A DNA stretch of 64,000 nt, from the NCBI RefSeq assembly GCF_902460415.1, contig NZ_CABPTY010000001.1:180655-244654 (forward strand), given 5' to 3'. Shown here one piece after another: positions 9,034-17,187 of the stretch. The translations under genes and the position numbers were made by a program. The notes under the pieces are model-generated. The model was not told the DNA's origin, did no database searches, and saw nothing but the letters and a program-made list of their open reading frames with translations. Source of the DNA: Campylobacter_A concisus_Y (GTDB lineage Bacteria; Campylobacterota; Campylobacteria; Campylobacterales; Campylobacteraceae). The first letter of the stretch is position 1, and the number at the start of each line of letters is the position of its first letter.

Positions 9034-10322
9034 AATATTTTCTTTTTATCTCCCTACTCGTACTAAATTTATTTGCTGTAAATACCGATGAAGTAAGCGT
9101 TTTTGATATGATGGACGAAGCTAGGGAGGATAAATTTGTAAATAGCCCTACTTCAAATCCAAAAACTCAAAAACCGCCAAAAGAACAAGATTTTTCAAGA
9201 AAATTTGTATCACCACAGCCAGAGCGTATCACTCCAGAGCAGATGCGAAACATCGTGCCAACAAACGAGCCAGATATTAGCGTCCCAGACAATCAAGTAT
9301 ATGATAAGATCAAAGTAAAAGAGCTTCTTTTAAAAGCCACAAATGTGCCAAAAAATGTTGTTATAGGAGAAATTTTTAGTGTTGAGATAGTGGCTGATAC
9401 GCAAAATGACTTTGAGTTTGAGTTTGAGACACAGCTTGATGAAACAAATATCAAATGGCTAAATAAGAAAAATTTTCAATGGGTAAAAAGCGAAGACAAC
9501 AAATATGTAGGTACTTTTTATCTTGAGGCAACAAGCATTGACGCAAAGACTTTAAAAGTTAGCTTAATCCTAAAAAGAAATGGTGAAAACTATCAAAACT
9601 CAAGTATAAATATCTTCTTGCCAAAGCTAAAAGAGCTTAGAAGCGATGAGAACTACAACCATATCGTGGCCGATAATCTTGAAGTTAAGAAATTTAAGAC
9701 AACAAAATTTGATGATATAAACAATATCATGGTTGTAGAAATTTATGGTAACAACGTAGATCTAAGTGCTTTTAATATAGAAAATAAGACAATCTTAAAG
9801 CAAGGCGTAGATACGATAAATGGCGACTTTAACTCACAAAGTGCATATTATTTTGCAGTATTTAAGCCAAACAAAAAATCGCTTGACTTTAATTATTACA
9901 ACCTAAAAAAGGCTAAATTTGAAAGCTTTTCTTTGCCAGTGAGTGTTGAAGATGACGATGTCAGCACACAGATCGGACTAAACCCAAAACAAAGTGAGTT
10001 TAGCACCTATAAAGATGTCACGATCTACTCTTGTGCGGTAATTTTTATATTATTAGCTATTTGGCGCAGAAAATTTAGCTACTTTTTTGTGGCGGCTGTT
10101 TTTATCGCGCTTGGAATTTATACCTACAACCCTTTTGGCAAAGCAGTACTTAAGCCAGATGTGAGCGTTACTATCCTTCCAACTAAAAATTCAACCGTTT
10201 TTTACACATCTCGCAAAAATGAAAATGTTGAAATTTTAGACACGAAAGATGACTACTCAAAAATTTTATTTGCAGATGGCAAAATCGGCTGGGTAAAAAA
10301 GGATAATCTTGTCAAAAATTAG
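9027..10322 (+). CDS. Membrane-anchored protein with C-terminal SH3-like domain, function unknown
   Basis: A 431-residue envelope protein. A signal-like hydrophobic start (VKYFLFISLLVLNLFAVN) is followed by a long mostly periplasmic beta-rich part (about 20-330). Two membrane segments (about 335-352 and 357-372) come next, then a short bacterial SH3-like domain ending with GWVKKDNL (about 376-431). The layout of a secreted beta domain before C-terminal membrane helices recalls BatD-type proteins, but I cannot confirm homology. The start is TTG inside the last codons of purQ, and the gene overlaps plsC by 14 bases. It occupies the slot of the unnamed periplasmic protein found between purQ and plsC in C. 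jejuni. Confidence 0.8.
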   Translation: MVKYFLFISLLVLNLFAVNTDEVSVFDMMDEAREDKFVNSPTSNPKTQKPPKEQDFSRKFVSPQPERITPEQMRNIVPTNEPDISVPDNQVYDKIKVKELLLKATNVPKNVVIGEIFSVEIVADTQNDFEFEFETQLDETNIKWLNKKNFQWVKSEDNKYVGTFYLEATSIDAKTLKVSLILKRNGENYQNSSINIFLPKLKELRSDENYNHIVADNLEVKKFKTTKFDDINNIMVVEIYGNNVDLSAFNIENKTILKQGVDTINGDFNSQSAYYFAVFKPNKKSLDFNYYNLKKAKFESFSLPVSVEDDDVSTQIGLNPKQSEFSTYKDVTIYSCAVIFILLAIWRRKFSYFFVAAVFIALGIYTYNPFGKAVLKPDVSVTILPTKNSTVFYTSRKNENVEILDTKDDYSKILFADGKIGWVKKDNLVKN

Positions 10323-10977
10323 AGCTTTATTTTTTGCTATTGAGTTTGTTATTAGCGTTATTCTTGTCGTCTTTTTTATGTGGCTATTTAATGATAAAAA
10401 TAGAGCCATAAGAAAATTTTGGGGAAGATCGCAAAGGTTTTTTGGTGGATATAAACTTGAAGTGATAGGCAATTTTAGTGATGAGGCAAATATCTTACTT
10501 ATAAACCATCAAAGTATGCTTGATATCATTGTCATCGAAGAGCTACACCCAAAAAATGTCTGCTGGATCGCAAAGGCACAGATCGGTAAAATTCCTATAA
10601 TTGGTAAAATTTTAAGCTTGCCAAAAATGATAGCGGTTGAACGTGAAAATAAACATTCACTAATAAAGCTTTTAAGTGAAGCAAAAGATAGGGTTGAAAA
10701 TGGTCGTGTTTTAGCGATATTTCCCGAAGGAACAAGATCTCAAACCAATAAGCTTTTGCCTTTTAAAGGTGGTGCAAAACTATTAGTTGAAAAACTAAAT
10801 TTAAAAGTTCAGCCTATCGTTATAGTAGGAAGCGATGCTATGAAAGTGAAAGAATTTAGCTTTAAAAAAGCGGATATCAAGCTCTTTTGCCTTGATTTAG
10901 TCGATACTTCAAAAGAAAACTGGCTAGAGGCGACTAGAGAGAGTATGCAAAAAGTTCTAGACAAAAATAGAAAATAA
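10309..10977 (+). CDS. plsC: 1-acyl-sn-glycerol-3-phosphate acyltransferase
   Basis: Adds the second acyl chain to lysophosphatidic acid at the inner membrane. The acyltransferase motif NHQSMLD (H67-x4-D72) and the substrate motif FPEGTRS (138-144) are both intact, and an N-terminal membrane segment covers about 8-27. At 222 residues it is normal length. The TTG start overlaps the end of the preceding gene, so translation is probably coupled. It ends at a stem-loop at 10982-11003. Confidence 0.93.
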   Translation: MSKIRALFFAIEFVISVILVVFFMWLFNDKNRAIRKFWGRSQRFFGGYKLEVIGNFSDEANILLINHQSMLDIIVIEELHPKNVCWIAKAQIGKIPIIGKILSLPKMIAVERENKHSLIKLLSEAKDRVENGRVLAIFPEGTRSQTNKLLPFKGGAKLLVEKLNLKVQPIVIVGSDAMKVKEFSFKKADIKLFCLDLVDTSKENWLEATRESMQKVLDKNRK

Positions 10978-10981
10978 ATTT

Positions 10982-11003
10982 GGCTTTGCAAATTTACAAA
11001 GCC
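10982..11003 (+). terminator. Stem-loop after plsC
   Basis: Arms GGCTTTG (10982-10988) and CAAAGCC (10997-11003) around an 8-base loop, 5 bases past the plsC stop. No T run follows, so efficiency is uncertain. Confidence 0.45.
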
Positions 11004-11073
11004 CCCCTGCTCTATATCATTATCTATAAAAATTTGATTTTATATACTAGAAATTTTATCAATAAATTTAAAA

Positions 11074-11095
11074 AGGTCTAGCAAGGGCTAGACCT
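11074..11095 (-). terminator. Stem-loop after the chemoreceptor gene
   Basis: Perfect arms AGGTCTAGC and GCTAGACCT around AAGG. It is downstream of the minus-strand chemoreceptor stop, and the minus-strand side runs into TTTTTAAATTTATTG, a plausible U-rich tail. A second small inverted repeat (AGCTTA-N5-TAAGCT, 11104-11120) sits directly at the stop. Confidence 0.65.
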
Positions 11096-11121
11096 AAAAT
11101 ATTAGCTTAAGAGGTAAGCTC

Positions 11122-13098
11122 TCAAGTCCTAAAGACACTAAGTTTTGAATTTAATGCATCTGTCATCTTGTTTAGATGTTCTGCCGCTGAAGCTATCTCT
11201 TCGACACTTCTAGCATTTTCAGATGAAATTTGGTTGATATTTGAGATACCTTCCATGATTTCATTTACATTTTTGCCAGTTGCGATGTAGTCTTGCATAG
11301 TCTTATCAGACATTGCTATAGCGTTATTCATTGTCTCACTCATAACATTTATAGTTTTTTCAACGTCGCTTGCCACGTGAGTTAACTCTTGGATCTGTTT
11401 AGAGTTGATACCCATTTGCTCGCTACTATCATTGATCGCTTGGACAATGACGTTAATAGTAGCATTTATCTCAGTTAAACTCTTTTGAGTCCTCTCAGCT
11501 AGCTGTCTAACTTCATCAGCAACAACAGCAAAGCCACGTCCATGCTCACCTGCTCTTGCAGCCTCGATAGCTGCGTTAAGTGCAAGTAAATTTGTCTGAT
11601 CAGCTATATCATTGATAACAACAAGGACTGATTTTACCTGCTCGGCATCACGGCTAAGCTGATCGATCTTATCAGCCATTTGATTTTCTACATTAGCAGA
11701 ATCAATAATCTGCGCTGATAGCGATCTTATAGCTTCAGTTGCCGTTTTTATATGTGTGCTAGCCTTTTGAAGGTCATCTTTGCCAGCTTGAGCTACTGCT
11801 AAAGATTCTTTCATATTTTCTTGCATTACTTTACATCTTTGATTTGTCTCTTCCACTATTTCGGTTGATTTTTCTACACGTTTGCCTGTCTGAAGAGATG
11901 TAGAACTAAGCTCATTTGCAACGGAGCTATTTTCACTTGAAAGGTGCTTTGTATCACTTATTAGTATTCTTATTCTTTCAATAAAATCATTTATATCTTT
12001 ACTTATTTTAGCTATTTCATCTTTACCATAAATAGGAATTTTAATTGTAAAATCAGATGTTATCGCATTTAAATTTGTTCCTAGTCTATCGATAGGATTT
12101 GCAACCATCTTCTTAAGCAAGAGCATTGAAACAGCTATCAAAAGTAAGGTAACTATGATACTTGCTATGATGAAATTTTTACTAACTACTTTTAATGGTG
12201 TTAAAAAATCATCAGTAACAGCTGAACCTAAAACCATCCAGTCTAGTTTATCAAATGACTCAAAAGCAACTATACAGTCAACCCCATCAATTATAATGGA
12301 CTCAACACCTTTTCCTTTTTTAACAATATTATCCATAGTAGTTTTTAATTCACTACTTAGCTCTTGATTTGCCTTAGTTGGATGGAAGTCAAATTTTCCA
12401 GTTTTAGTATTGTAAAGAGAAAAATATCCATGCTTACCAAGTTTCATCTCAGAAAAAGTCTTTTTCATATTGTTTAATCCCTCGGTAGGATCATAACCAA
12501 CAAATAAAATTCCTATTACCTCGTTATTTTCAATAATAGGATCATAAATACTCATATAGTTGCGTCCAAATAAATTTACAACGCCTATATACCTCTCTTT
12601 ATTCATGATATTTTTATAGGCTTGACCGTTTTTGTCAATCATCGTACCAACAGCTCTACTACCATCAGCCTTCGTCACCGATGTACTAACTCTTAAAAAA
12701 TTATCACCTGATTTTGCAAAAATGGTTGAAATTCCACCTTTTGTAGCTTTATTAAATTTATCTAGAATATCGTAGTTGTTGTTTAAAATACCACTTTGAG
12801 ATATTAGATCTATCGCCTCGTATTTGTCAGTCTTGCTCATCTGGTGATTAGTTGAAATTTTTCCAATCATCTCTTTAAAAACACTCATTATCAGCTCTGC
12901 ACTACTTACATTATCTTTTTCAAATAATTTAACCGTATTCATAGCAAGCTGGACGTTTTGTTCTACTGTTGTAAGCACACCATCTTTTATCTCGCGCTCT
13001 AAAATATTTGATGTATATACAACAAAACATGTCATAGATACTGCCAAAACCGTAGCAATCGTTGCTGAAACTTTTACCAAAATGCTTCGTAAATTCAT
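11122..13098 (-). CDS. Methyl-accepting chemotaxis protein with Cache_3-Cache_2 sensor
   Basis: A transmembrane chemoreceptor of 658 residues. I start it at the ATG at 13098 because AAGGAGACAAA directly precedes it; an upstream ATG (13116) would place that ribosome site inside the gene. Membrane helix 1 is about 7-28. The periplasmic sensor (about 30-300) has the Cache_3-Cache_2 pattern (TIFAKSGDNFLRVSTSV, then GILFVGYDPTEG). Membrane helix 2 is about 310-333, then a HAMP-like linker and the signalling domain with hairpin tip NLLALNAAIEAARAGEHGRG. The ligand is unknown. The gene sits between plsC and htpG, where C. jejuni has crcB. Confidence 0.93.
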   Translation of the reverse strand: MNLRSILVKVSATIATVLAVSMTCFVVYTSNILEREIKDGVLTTVEQNVQLAMNTVKLFEKDNVSSAELIMSVFKEMIGKISTNHQMSKTDKYEAIDLISQSGILNNNYDILDKFNKATKGGISTIFAKSGDNFLRVSTSVTKADGSRAVGTMIDKNGQAYKNIMNKERYIGVVNLFGRNYMSIYDPIIENNEVIGILFVGYDPTEGLNNMKKTFSEMKLGKHGYFSLYNTKTGKFDFHPTKANQELSSELKTTMDNIVKKGKGVESIIIDGVDCIVAFESFDKLDWMVLGSAVTDDFLTPLKVVSKNFIIASIIVTLLLIAVSMLLLKKMVANPIDRLGTNLNAITSDFTIKIPIYGKDEIAKISKDINDFIERIRILISDTKHLSSENSSVANELSSTSLQTGKRVEKSTEIVEETNQRCKVMQENMKESLAVAQAGKDDLQKASTHIKTATEAIRSLSAQIIDSANVENQMADKIDQLSRDAEQVKSVLVVINDIADQTNLLALNAAIEAARAGEHGRGFAVVADEVRQLAERTQKSLTEINATINVIVQAINDSSEQMGINSKQIQELTHVASDVEKTINVMSETMNNAIAMSDKTMQDYIATGKNVNEIMEGISNINQISSENARSVEEIASAAEHLNKMTDALNSKLSVFRT

Positions 13099-13130
13099 TT
13101 TGTCTCCTTTTTCCAAAAATTTTCGCCTTG

Positions 13131-13136
13131 ATTATA
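13131..13136 (-). promoter_or_regulatory. -10 box for the chemoreceptor gene
   Basis: Minus-strand TATAAT preceded by TGC (an extended -10), 32 bases before the chemoreceptor start, with no clear -35. Further upstream, ATTATCATTATT (13191-13202) resembles half of a Fur box, but this is not enough to claim iron control. Confidence 0.5.
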
Positions 13137-13256
13137 GCACCATTTTAAATAAACTTTATACAAGAATGCATAATTAATAATAATTAATAAATTATCATTA
13201 TTATTTTATTCATAAATTATAACTTTTTTAAAACCATTTTAAAAATTTGATTTAAA

Positions 13257-13283
13257 AACCTTGATAGTAATGCTATCAAGGTT
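13257..13283. promoter_or_regulatory. HAIR-like inverted repeat upstream of htpG
   Basis: Perfect inverted repeat AACCTTGATAG-TAATG-CTATCAAGGTT. Within it, CTTGA-N11-TCAAG has the same spacing as the HspR operator HAIR (CTTGAGT-N7-ACTCAAG), though the inner dinucleotides differ. It ends 24 bases before the htpG -10 box, so a bound repressor would cover the -35 zone. The operator role is inferred from position, symmetry and the heat-shock gene downstream. Confidence 0.55.
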
Positions 13284-13307
13284 AAGTATATTTTTATCAC
13301 TTTGTGT

Positions 13308-13313
13308 TATAAT
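13308..13313 (+). promoter_or_regulatory. htpG extended -10 box
   Basis: TGTTATAAT, 32 bases before the htpG ATG, with an AAGGAAAAG ribosome site at about 13335. No recognisable -35; the inverted repeat at 13257-13283 lies just upstream. Confidence 0.6.
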
Positions 13314-13345
13314 CTGCCAAAAATTTTAAAACAAGGAAAAGAAAA

Positions 13346-15202
13346 ATGGCAGATAAATTTGAATTTCAAACCGAGGTCAATGACCTTTTAAATTTGATGA
13401 TCCACTCTCTTTACTCAAACAAAGAGATATTTTTAAGAGAGCTCATCTCAAACTCAAACGACGCTCTTGACAAGCTAAATTACCTTTGCTTGACTGATGA
13501 AAAGTATAAAAGTCTAAGCTACACTCCAAGGATCGACATCAAAGTAGATGATAAAGCTAAGACTTTAACCATTAGCGACAATGGTATCGGTATGGATAAG
13601 GATGAACTCATCGCAAATTTAGGCACGATAGCAAGAAGCGGCACAAAAGGTTTTATGAAAAATTTAAGTGGCGATGCTAAAAAAGATAGCTCACTGATCG
13701 GTCAGTTTGGTGTTGGCTTTTACTCAGCATTTATGGTGGCAAGTAAGATCGAAGTCATAAGCAAACGAGCACTTAGCGACAAAGCCTACAAATGGACATC
13801 TGATGCAAAAAACTATGAGATCGAAGATGCCCAAAAAGAGAGCTTTGGAACGGACATCATCTTACATTTAAATGACGATGAGTTTGCAAATTCTTGGCGT
13901 ATCGAAGAGATAGTCAAGAAGTATTCAAATCACATTCCTTATCCTATATTTATGGATAAACAAAGCTATGTCGCTCCAAAAGAAGGCGAAAAAGAGGGCA
14001 CTTATGAGACTAAAAACGAGCAAATAAACAAGGCAAATGCGCTTTGGAGGCTAAATAAAGCCAGCCTAAAAGAGCAAGATTATAACGACTTTTATAAGCA
14101 AATTTCACACGACAGCAGTGATCCGCTCCTTTACATCCACACAAAAGCTGAGGGTAAGATTGAGTACTCAACTCTATTTTATGTGCCAAGCACTGAGCCG
14201 TTTGACCTCTTTAGGGTTGATTATCAAAGTGGCGTAAAGCTCTATGTAAAAAGAGTTTTCATCACAGATGATGCAAAAGAACTCTTGCCGCCATATTTAA
14301 GATTTATCAAGGGCATCATTGATGTTGAGGACTTGCCACTAAATGTTAGCCGCGAAATTTTACAAGAAAATGCGATCATGAGAAGTGTCAAAGAGCAAAG
14401 CGTGAAGAAAATTTTAAGCGAGCTTGCAAAGTTAAAAGATAACGACCGAGAAAAATACATAAAATTTTACAAACTATTTGGCAAGGTTTTAAAAGAGGGG
14501 CTTTATGGATTTAACGCTGAAAAAGAGCAAATTTTAGATCTTTGCCTATTTAAAAGTTCAAAAAGAGACGGACTTATCAGCCTAAAAGAGTACAAAGAAG
14601 CGATGAAAGAGGATCAAAAGTCGATCTACTACATCAGCGGCAACAATGAAAATATGCTAAGAAATTCTCCGCTTCTTGAGAGTTTTAAGAAAAACGACAT
14701 CGAAGTGCTTATTATGGATGAAGAGATCGATACGATCGTTATGCCAATGGTCAATGAATTTGACAAAACACCTCTAAAATCAGTCTCACACGCTGATATA
14801 AATGATGAGATCAAAAGCGGTGAGAAGGTCGATGAGAGCAAGGTTGCAAACACGCTTGTTAAAATGAAAGAAATTTTAAAAGATGAAGTCAAAGATGTAA
14901 GACTAAGCTCAAGACTTTCAAGCTCGGCTGCGGTGCTAATTTACGATAAAAACGATCCTGATTATGCTATGCAAGAGATGCTTAAACAGATGGGACAAGG
15001 CGCAAACGCTCCAAAAGTTAAACCGATCTTGGAGATCAATGCAGATCATGAAATTTTTGCAAAACTAGAGAAAAATGAGGCGATGATTTACGACATTGCA
15101 CCTTTGCTTCTTGATATGGCAAGGCTAAATGAGGGCATGAGCCTAGAAAATCCAGCTAAATTTTCAGAGCTACTAACAAAAGTGATGATAAAAGCTATCT
15201 AA
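13346..15202 (+). CDS. htpG: Hsp90-family chaperone HtpG
   Basis: Bacterial Hsp90, a cytoplasmic ATP-dependent dimeric chaperone. At 618 residues it is normal length. The GHKL ATPase N-domain shows FLRELISNSNDALDKL (catalytic Glu and Asn, about residues 33-48), DNGIGMD (about 78-84) and GQFGVGFYSAFMV (about 117-129). The middle domain carries the conserved LPLNVSREILQ segment (about 331-341), and a C-terminal dimerisation domain follows. It is monocistronic: its own promoter upstream and a strong terminator right after the stop. Confidence 0.97.
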   Translation: MADKFEFQTEVNDLLNLMIHSLYSNKEIFLRELISNSNDALDKLNYLCLTDEKYKSLSYTPRIDIKVDDKAKTLTISDNGIGMDKDELIANLGTIARSGTKGFMKNLSGDAKKDSSLIGQFGVGFYSAFMVASKIEVISKRALSDKAYKWTSDAKNYEIEDAQKESFGTDIILHLNDDEFANSWRIEEIVKKYSNHIPYPIFMDKQSYVAPKEGEKEGTYETKNEQINKANALWRLNKASLKEQDYNDFYKQISHDSSDPLLYIHTKAEGKIEYSTLFYVPSTEPFDLFRVDYQSGVKLYVKRVFITDDAKELLPPYLRFIKGIIDVEDLPLNVSREILQENAIMRSVKEQSVKKILSELAKLKDNDREKYIKFYKLFGKVLKEGLYGFNAEKEQILDLCLFKSSKRDGLISLKEYKEAMKEDQKSIYYISGNNENMLRNSPLLESFKKNDIEVLIMDEEIDTIVMPMVNEFDKTPLKSVSHADINDEIKSGEKVDESKVANTLVKMKEILKDEVKDVRLSSRLSSSAAVLIYDKNDPDYAMQEMLKQMGQGANAPKVKPILEINADHEIFAKLEKNEAMIYDIAPLLLDMARLNEGMSLENPAKFSELLTKVMIKAI

Positions 15203-15208
15203 ATTTAT

Positions 15209-15234
15209 AAAGCCCAAAAGAAATTTTGGGCTTT
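15209..15234 (+). terminator. Intrinsic terminator of htpG
   Basis: Perfect 11-base arms AAAGCCCAAAA / TTTTGGGCTTT around GAAA, 7 bases after the htpG stop. Confidence 0.8.
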
Positions 15235-15324
15235 AACCTGCTTTTATAAATTTAATTTTCTATATTTATTATCTTTATTGCAGTAAAAATTTATCGGTAA
15301 AAATTTAATTGTGTAAGCTAAATT

Positions 15325-15346
15325 TCCCACGCCAAAAGACGTGGGA
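15325..15346 (-). terminator. Terminator of the mfrABE operon
   Basis: Arms TCCCACG (15325-15331) and CGTGGGA (15340-15346) around an 8-base loop, 6 bases past the mfrE stop on the minus strand, followed on that strand by AAATTT. Confidence 0.7.
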
Positions 15347-15352
15347 TAAAAT

Positions 15353-16210
15353 TTACGCTATCTTGGTAGCATCGATGATGTTTAGATCAAGACCTAGATC
15401 TTCAACAGATAGTCCAAGTGCAAGACCTACAAGCTGAGATAGGTGAATGATAGGCTTTCTCACATTTGAGTGGTTCTCATCTTGATATCTCTCTTGGTAG
15501 ATGTCAAGTTGCATTTGACAAAGTGGGCATGGTGTGACAACTACGTCAGCGCCGTTTTCATCGGCGTTATTTACGATCTGGCTTGACATTTTTCTTACAG
15601 ATGTGCCGGCTGGATAACTAGCGTGAAATCCGCAGCAGTCAAGTCTTTTCTCAAATGGTACAATAGTAGCACCAAGTGCGCCTACAACGGTTTCAAAGCT
15701 CTTTGGATTGACTGAGCTTTCTCTATTATGCAGATCTTTTTCAGGTCTTAGGCTATGGCAGCCATAAAATAGCGCTACTTTTAGCCCACTAAGTGGTTTA
15801 ACAACCTTTGCTCTTAGCGTTTCTACGTTTTGATAAAGCACCCAAAGAAGGCTTGTGATCTCGGTTGAGCCATTATATTTCATATTGCCCTCAGCCAAGA
15901 AAGTATTTATGCGGTCCTTTGAACCCTTATCAAGTGTAGTTTTAGCTCTTGTTAGAGTTAGCATACAAGTTGAGCATGTTGTAAGCATAGGCATATTCAT
16001 CTGCTCAGCAAGTGCTATATTTCTAGCATTTGCCACAAGTGTAGCGATAGGATCGACGTCTTGTGCTTGTTGGGCACCACAGCAGCTCCAGCCCTTTATC
16101 TCATGAAGCTTCCAGCCAAGTATCGGAGCGATAGCCTCAAGCGACATCTTAGCTTCTTTAGCTGCTTGAGAGAGTACGCATCCTGGAAAAAAAGCGAATT
16201 CGTTTTGCAT
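15353..16210 (-). CDS. mfrE: Methylmenaquinol:fumarate reductase subunit E
   Basis: A 285-residue subunit with two CCG (cysteine-rich) domains, the type shared with heterodisulfide reductase HdrB and SdhE of non-classical succinate dehydrogenases. Domain 1 shows FPGCVLSQ (near residue 8) and WSCCGAQ (near 42). Domain 2 shows FYGCHSLRP and LDCCGFHASYP (around 148-200). It is thought to bind a special iron-sulfur cluster and link the complex to the membrane quinol pool. It follows mfrB after 2 bases. In C. jejuni the same three genes were formerly called sdhABC and were reassigned to the periplasmic Mfr enzyme. Confidence 0.9.
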   Translation of the reverse strand: MQNEFAFFPGCVLSQAAKEAKMSLEAIAPILGWKLHEIKGWSCCGAQQAQDVDPIATLVANARNIALAEQMNMPMLTTCSTCMLTLTRAKTTLDKGSKDRINTFLAEGNMKYNGSTEITSLLWVLYQNVETLRAKVVKPLSGLKVALFYGCHSLRPEKDLHNRESSVNPKSFETVVGALGATIVPFEKRLDCCGFHASYPAGTSVRKMSSQIVNNADENGADVVVTPCPLCQMQLDIYQERYQDENHSNVRKPIIHLSQLVGLALGLSVEDLGLDLNIIDATKIA

Positions 16211-16212
16211 AA

Positions 16213-17178
16213 TTACTCCTTACTAGCAGCTTTTCGAGCCGCATTTATCATTTTTACTAGATCATCATGTCCTTCTATGTCCTCTTCTCCAAAAATATGA
16301 AGTGGATTCATCTTACCTGCAAGCATTAAATTTGCAGCGATATCCATTTTGCCCATATTTCTAAATACTCCCTCAGAGCGAAGTGCAAGCTTGATCTCAT
16401 TTAGTCTGCCTGAGCCATCAACTAGATCAGTTAAAAACGCTTCAGCGTGATCTGGTCCCATACCATCATCAAAGCCTTTTTGTATAGCCATGATGCGAAG
16501 ATCGGTTATATCCTTGCATGCACTTATGCCTTTTGGACAGCGATCAGCGCACTCTTGGCACTTTACACACATCCAAAGGCCATTATCTATAGCTGGTTTT
16601 AGGTGCGGCATAGGATCTTTGCTACGTGAGTCAAATGCAGCTCTATAAGCATGCACAAATACAAATGGCTGCATATAATCGCTCGCATCAGCTTCAAGTT
16701 TATTACACTCACTAGCGCACGCACCGCAAAGTATGCAGTCCCATTCAAGCGCTACTTTTTCATACTCTTTTTGACTTTGCTTACAGCCTTTTTCTGCGCT
16801 AAATTCTGACTTAGCTGTAATGCTAGGCTTTATCTTGCGTAAATTTTCGATACTTGGCTCCCAATCAACCATAAGATCAGAGATGACCCTGAAATTTCCA
16901 AGTGGAGAAATTCTTATACTCTCTGGGTTATCATACTCAGCCAAAAGCTCATTCATCTTTGTATCGCAAGCTAGATACGAGTGACCATTTACTCTAACAG
17001 CGCACGCTCCACATATCGCTGAACGGCAAGATGCTGTGAAATTTAACGTCGCATCCTTTTTTTGTTTGATATCAAGAAGCACTGTTAAAAGAGTTTTGCC
17101 TTTGATCTCTTCATTTGTTAGCTCATAAGTTGATTCATATTTTTTAGTTCCGTCAAAGCGGTCGATAATAATTTTCAT
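16213..17178 (-). CDS. mfrB: Methylmenaquinol:fumarate reductase iron-sulfur subunit
   Basis: A 321-residue electron-transfer subunit of the FrdB/SdhB family. A plant-type ferredoxin domain has the 2Fe-2S ligands CRSAICGAC...C (about residues 51-73). The C-terminal part has CILCGACASEC and CVKCQECADRCPKG for the further clusters. It is longer than typical SdhB (about 240) because of a C-terminal extension. It lies between mfrA (9-base gap) and mfrE (2-base gap) in one operon. Confidence 0.92.
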   Translation of the reverse strand: MKIIIDRFDGTKKYESTYELTNEEIKGKTLLTVLLDIKQKKDATLNFTASCRSAICGACAVRVNGHSYLACDTKMNELLAEYDNPESIRISPLGNFRVISDLMVDWEPSIENLRKIKPSITAKSEFSAEKGCKQSQKEYEKVALEWDCILCGACASECNKLEADASDYMQPFVFVHAYRAAFDSRSKDPMPHLKPAIDNGLWMCVKCQECADRCPKGISACKDITDLRIMAIQKGFDDGMGPDHAEAFLTDLVDGSGRLNEIKLALRSEGVFRNMGKMDIAANLMLAGKMNPLHIFGEEDIEGHDDLVKMINAARKAASKE

Positions 17179-17187
17179 CCTAGCTCC

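Noticed and set aside
11000..11008. Phase-variable homopolymer tract
   Set aside because: The longest C or G run I saw in the window is six (here, after plsC) and it is not in a gene; no poly-G tract of the kind that drives Campylobacter phase variation was found, including at the adhesin frameshift.
13191..13202. Possible Fur box (ATTATCATTATT) upstream of the chemoreceptor
   Set aside because: Only one half resembles the consensus, and the surrounding DNA is all A/T, where such matches arise by chance.
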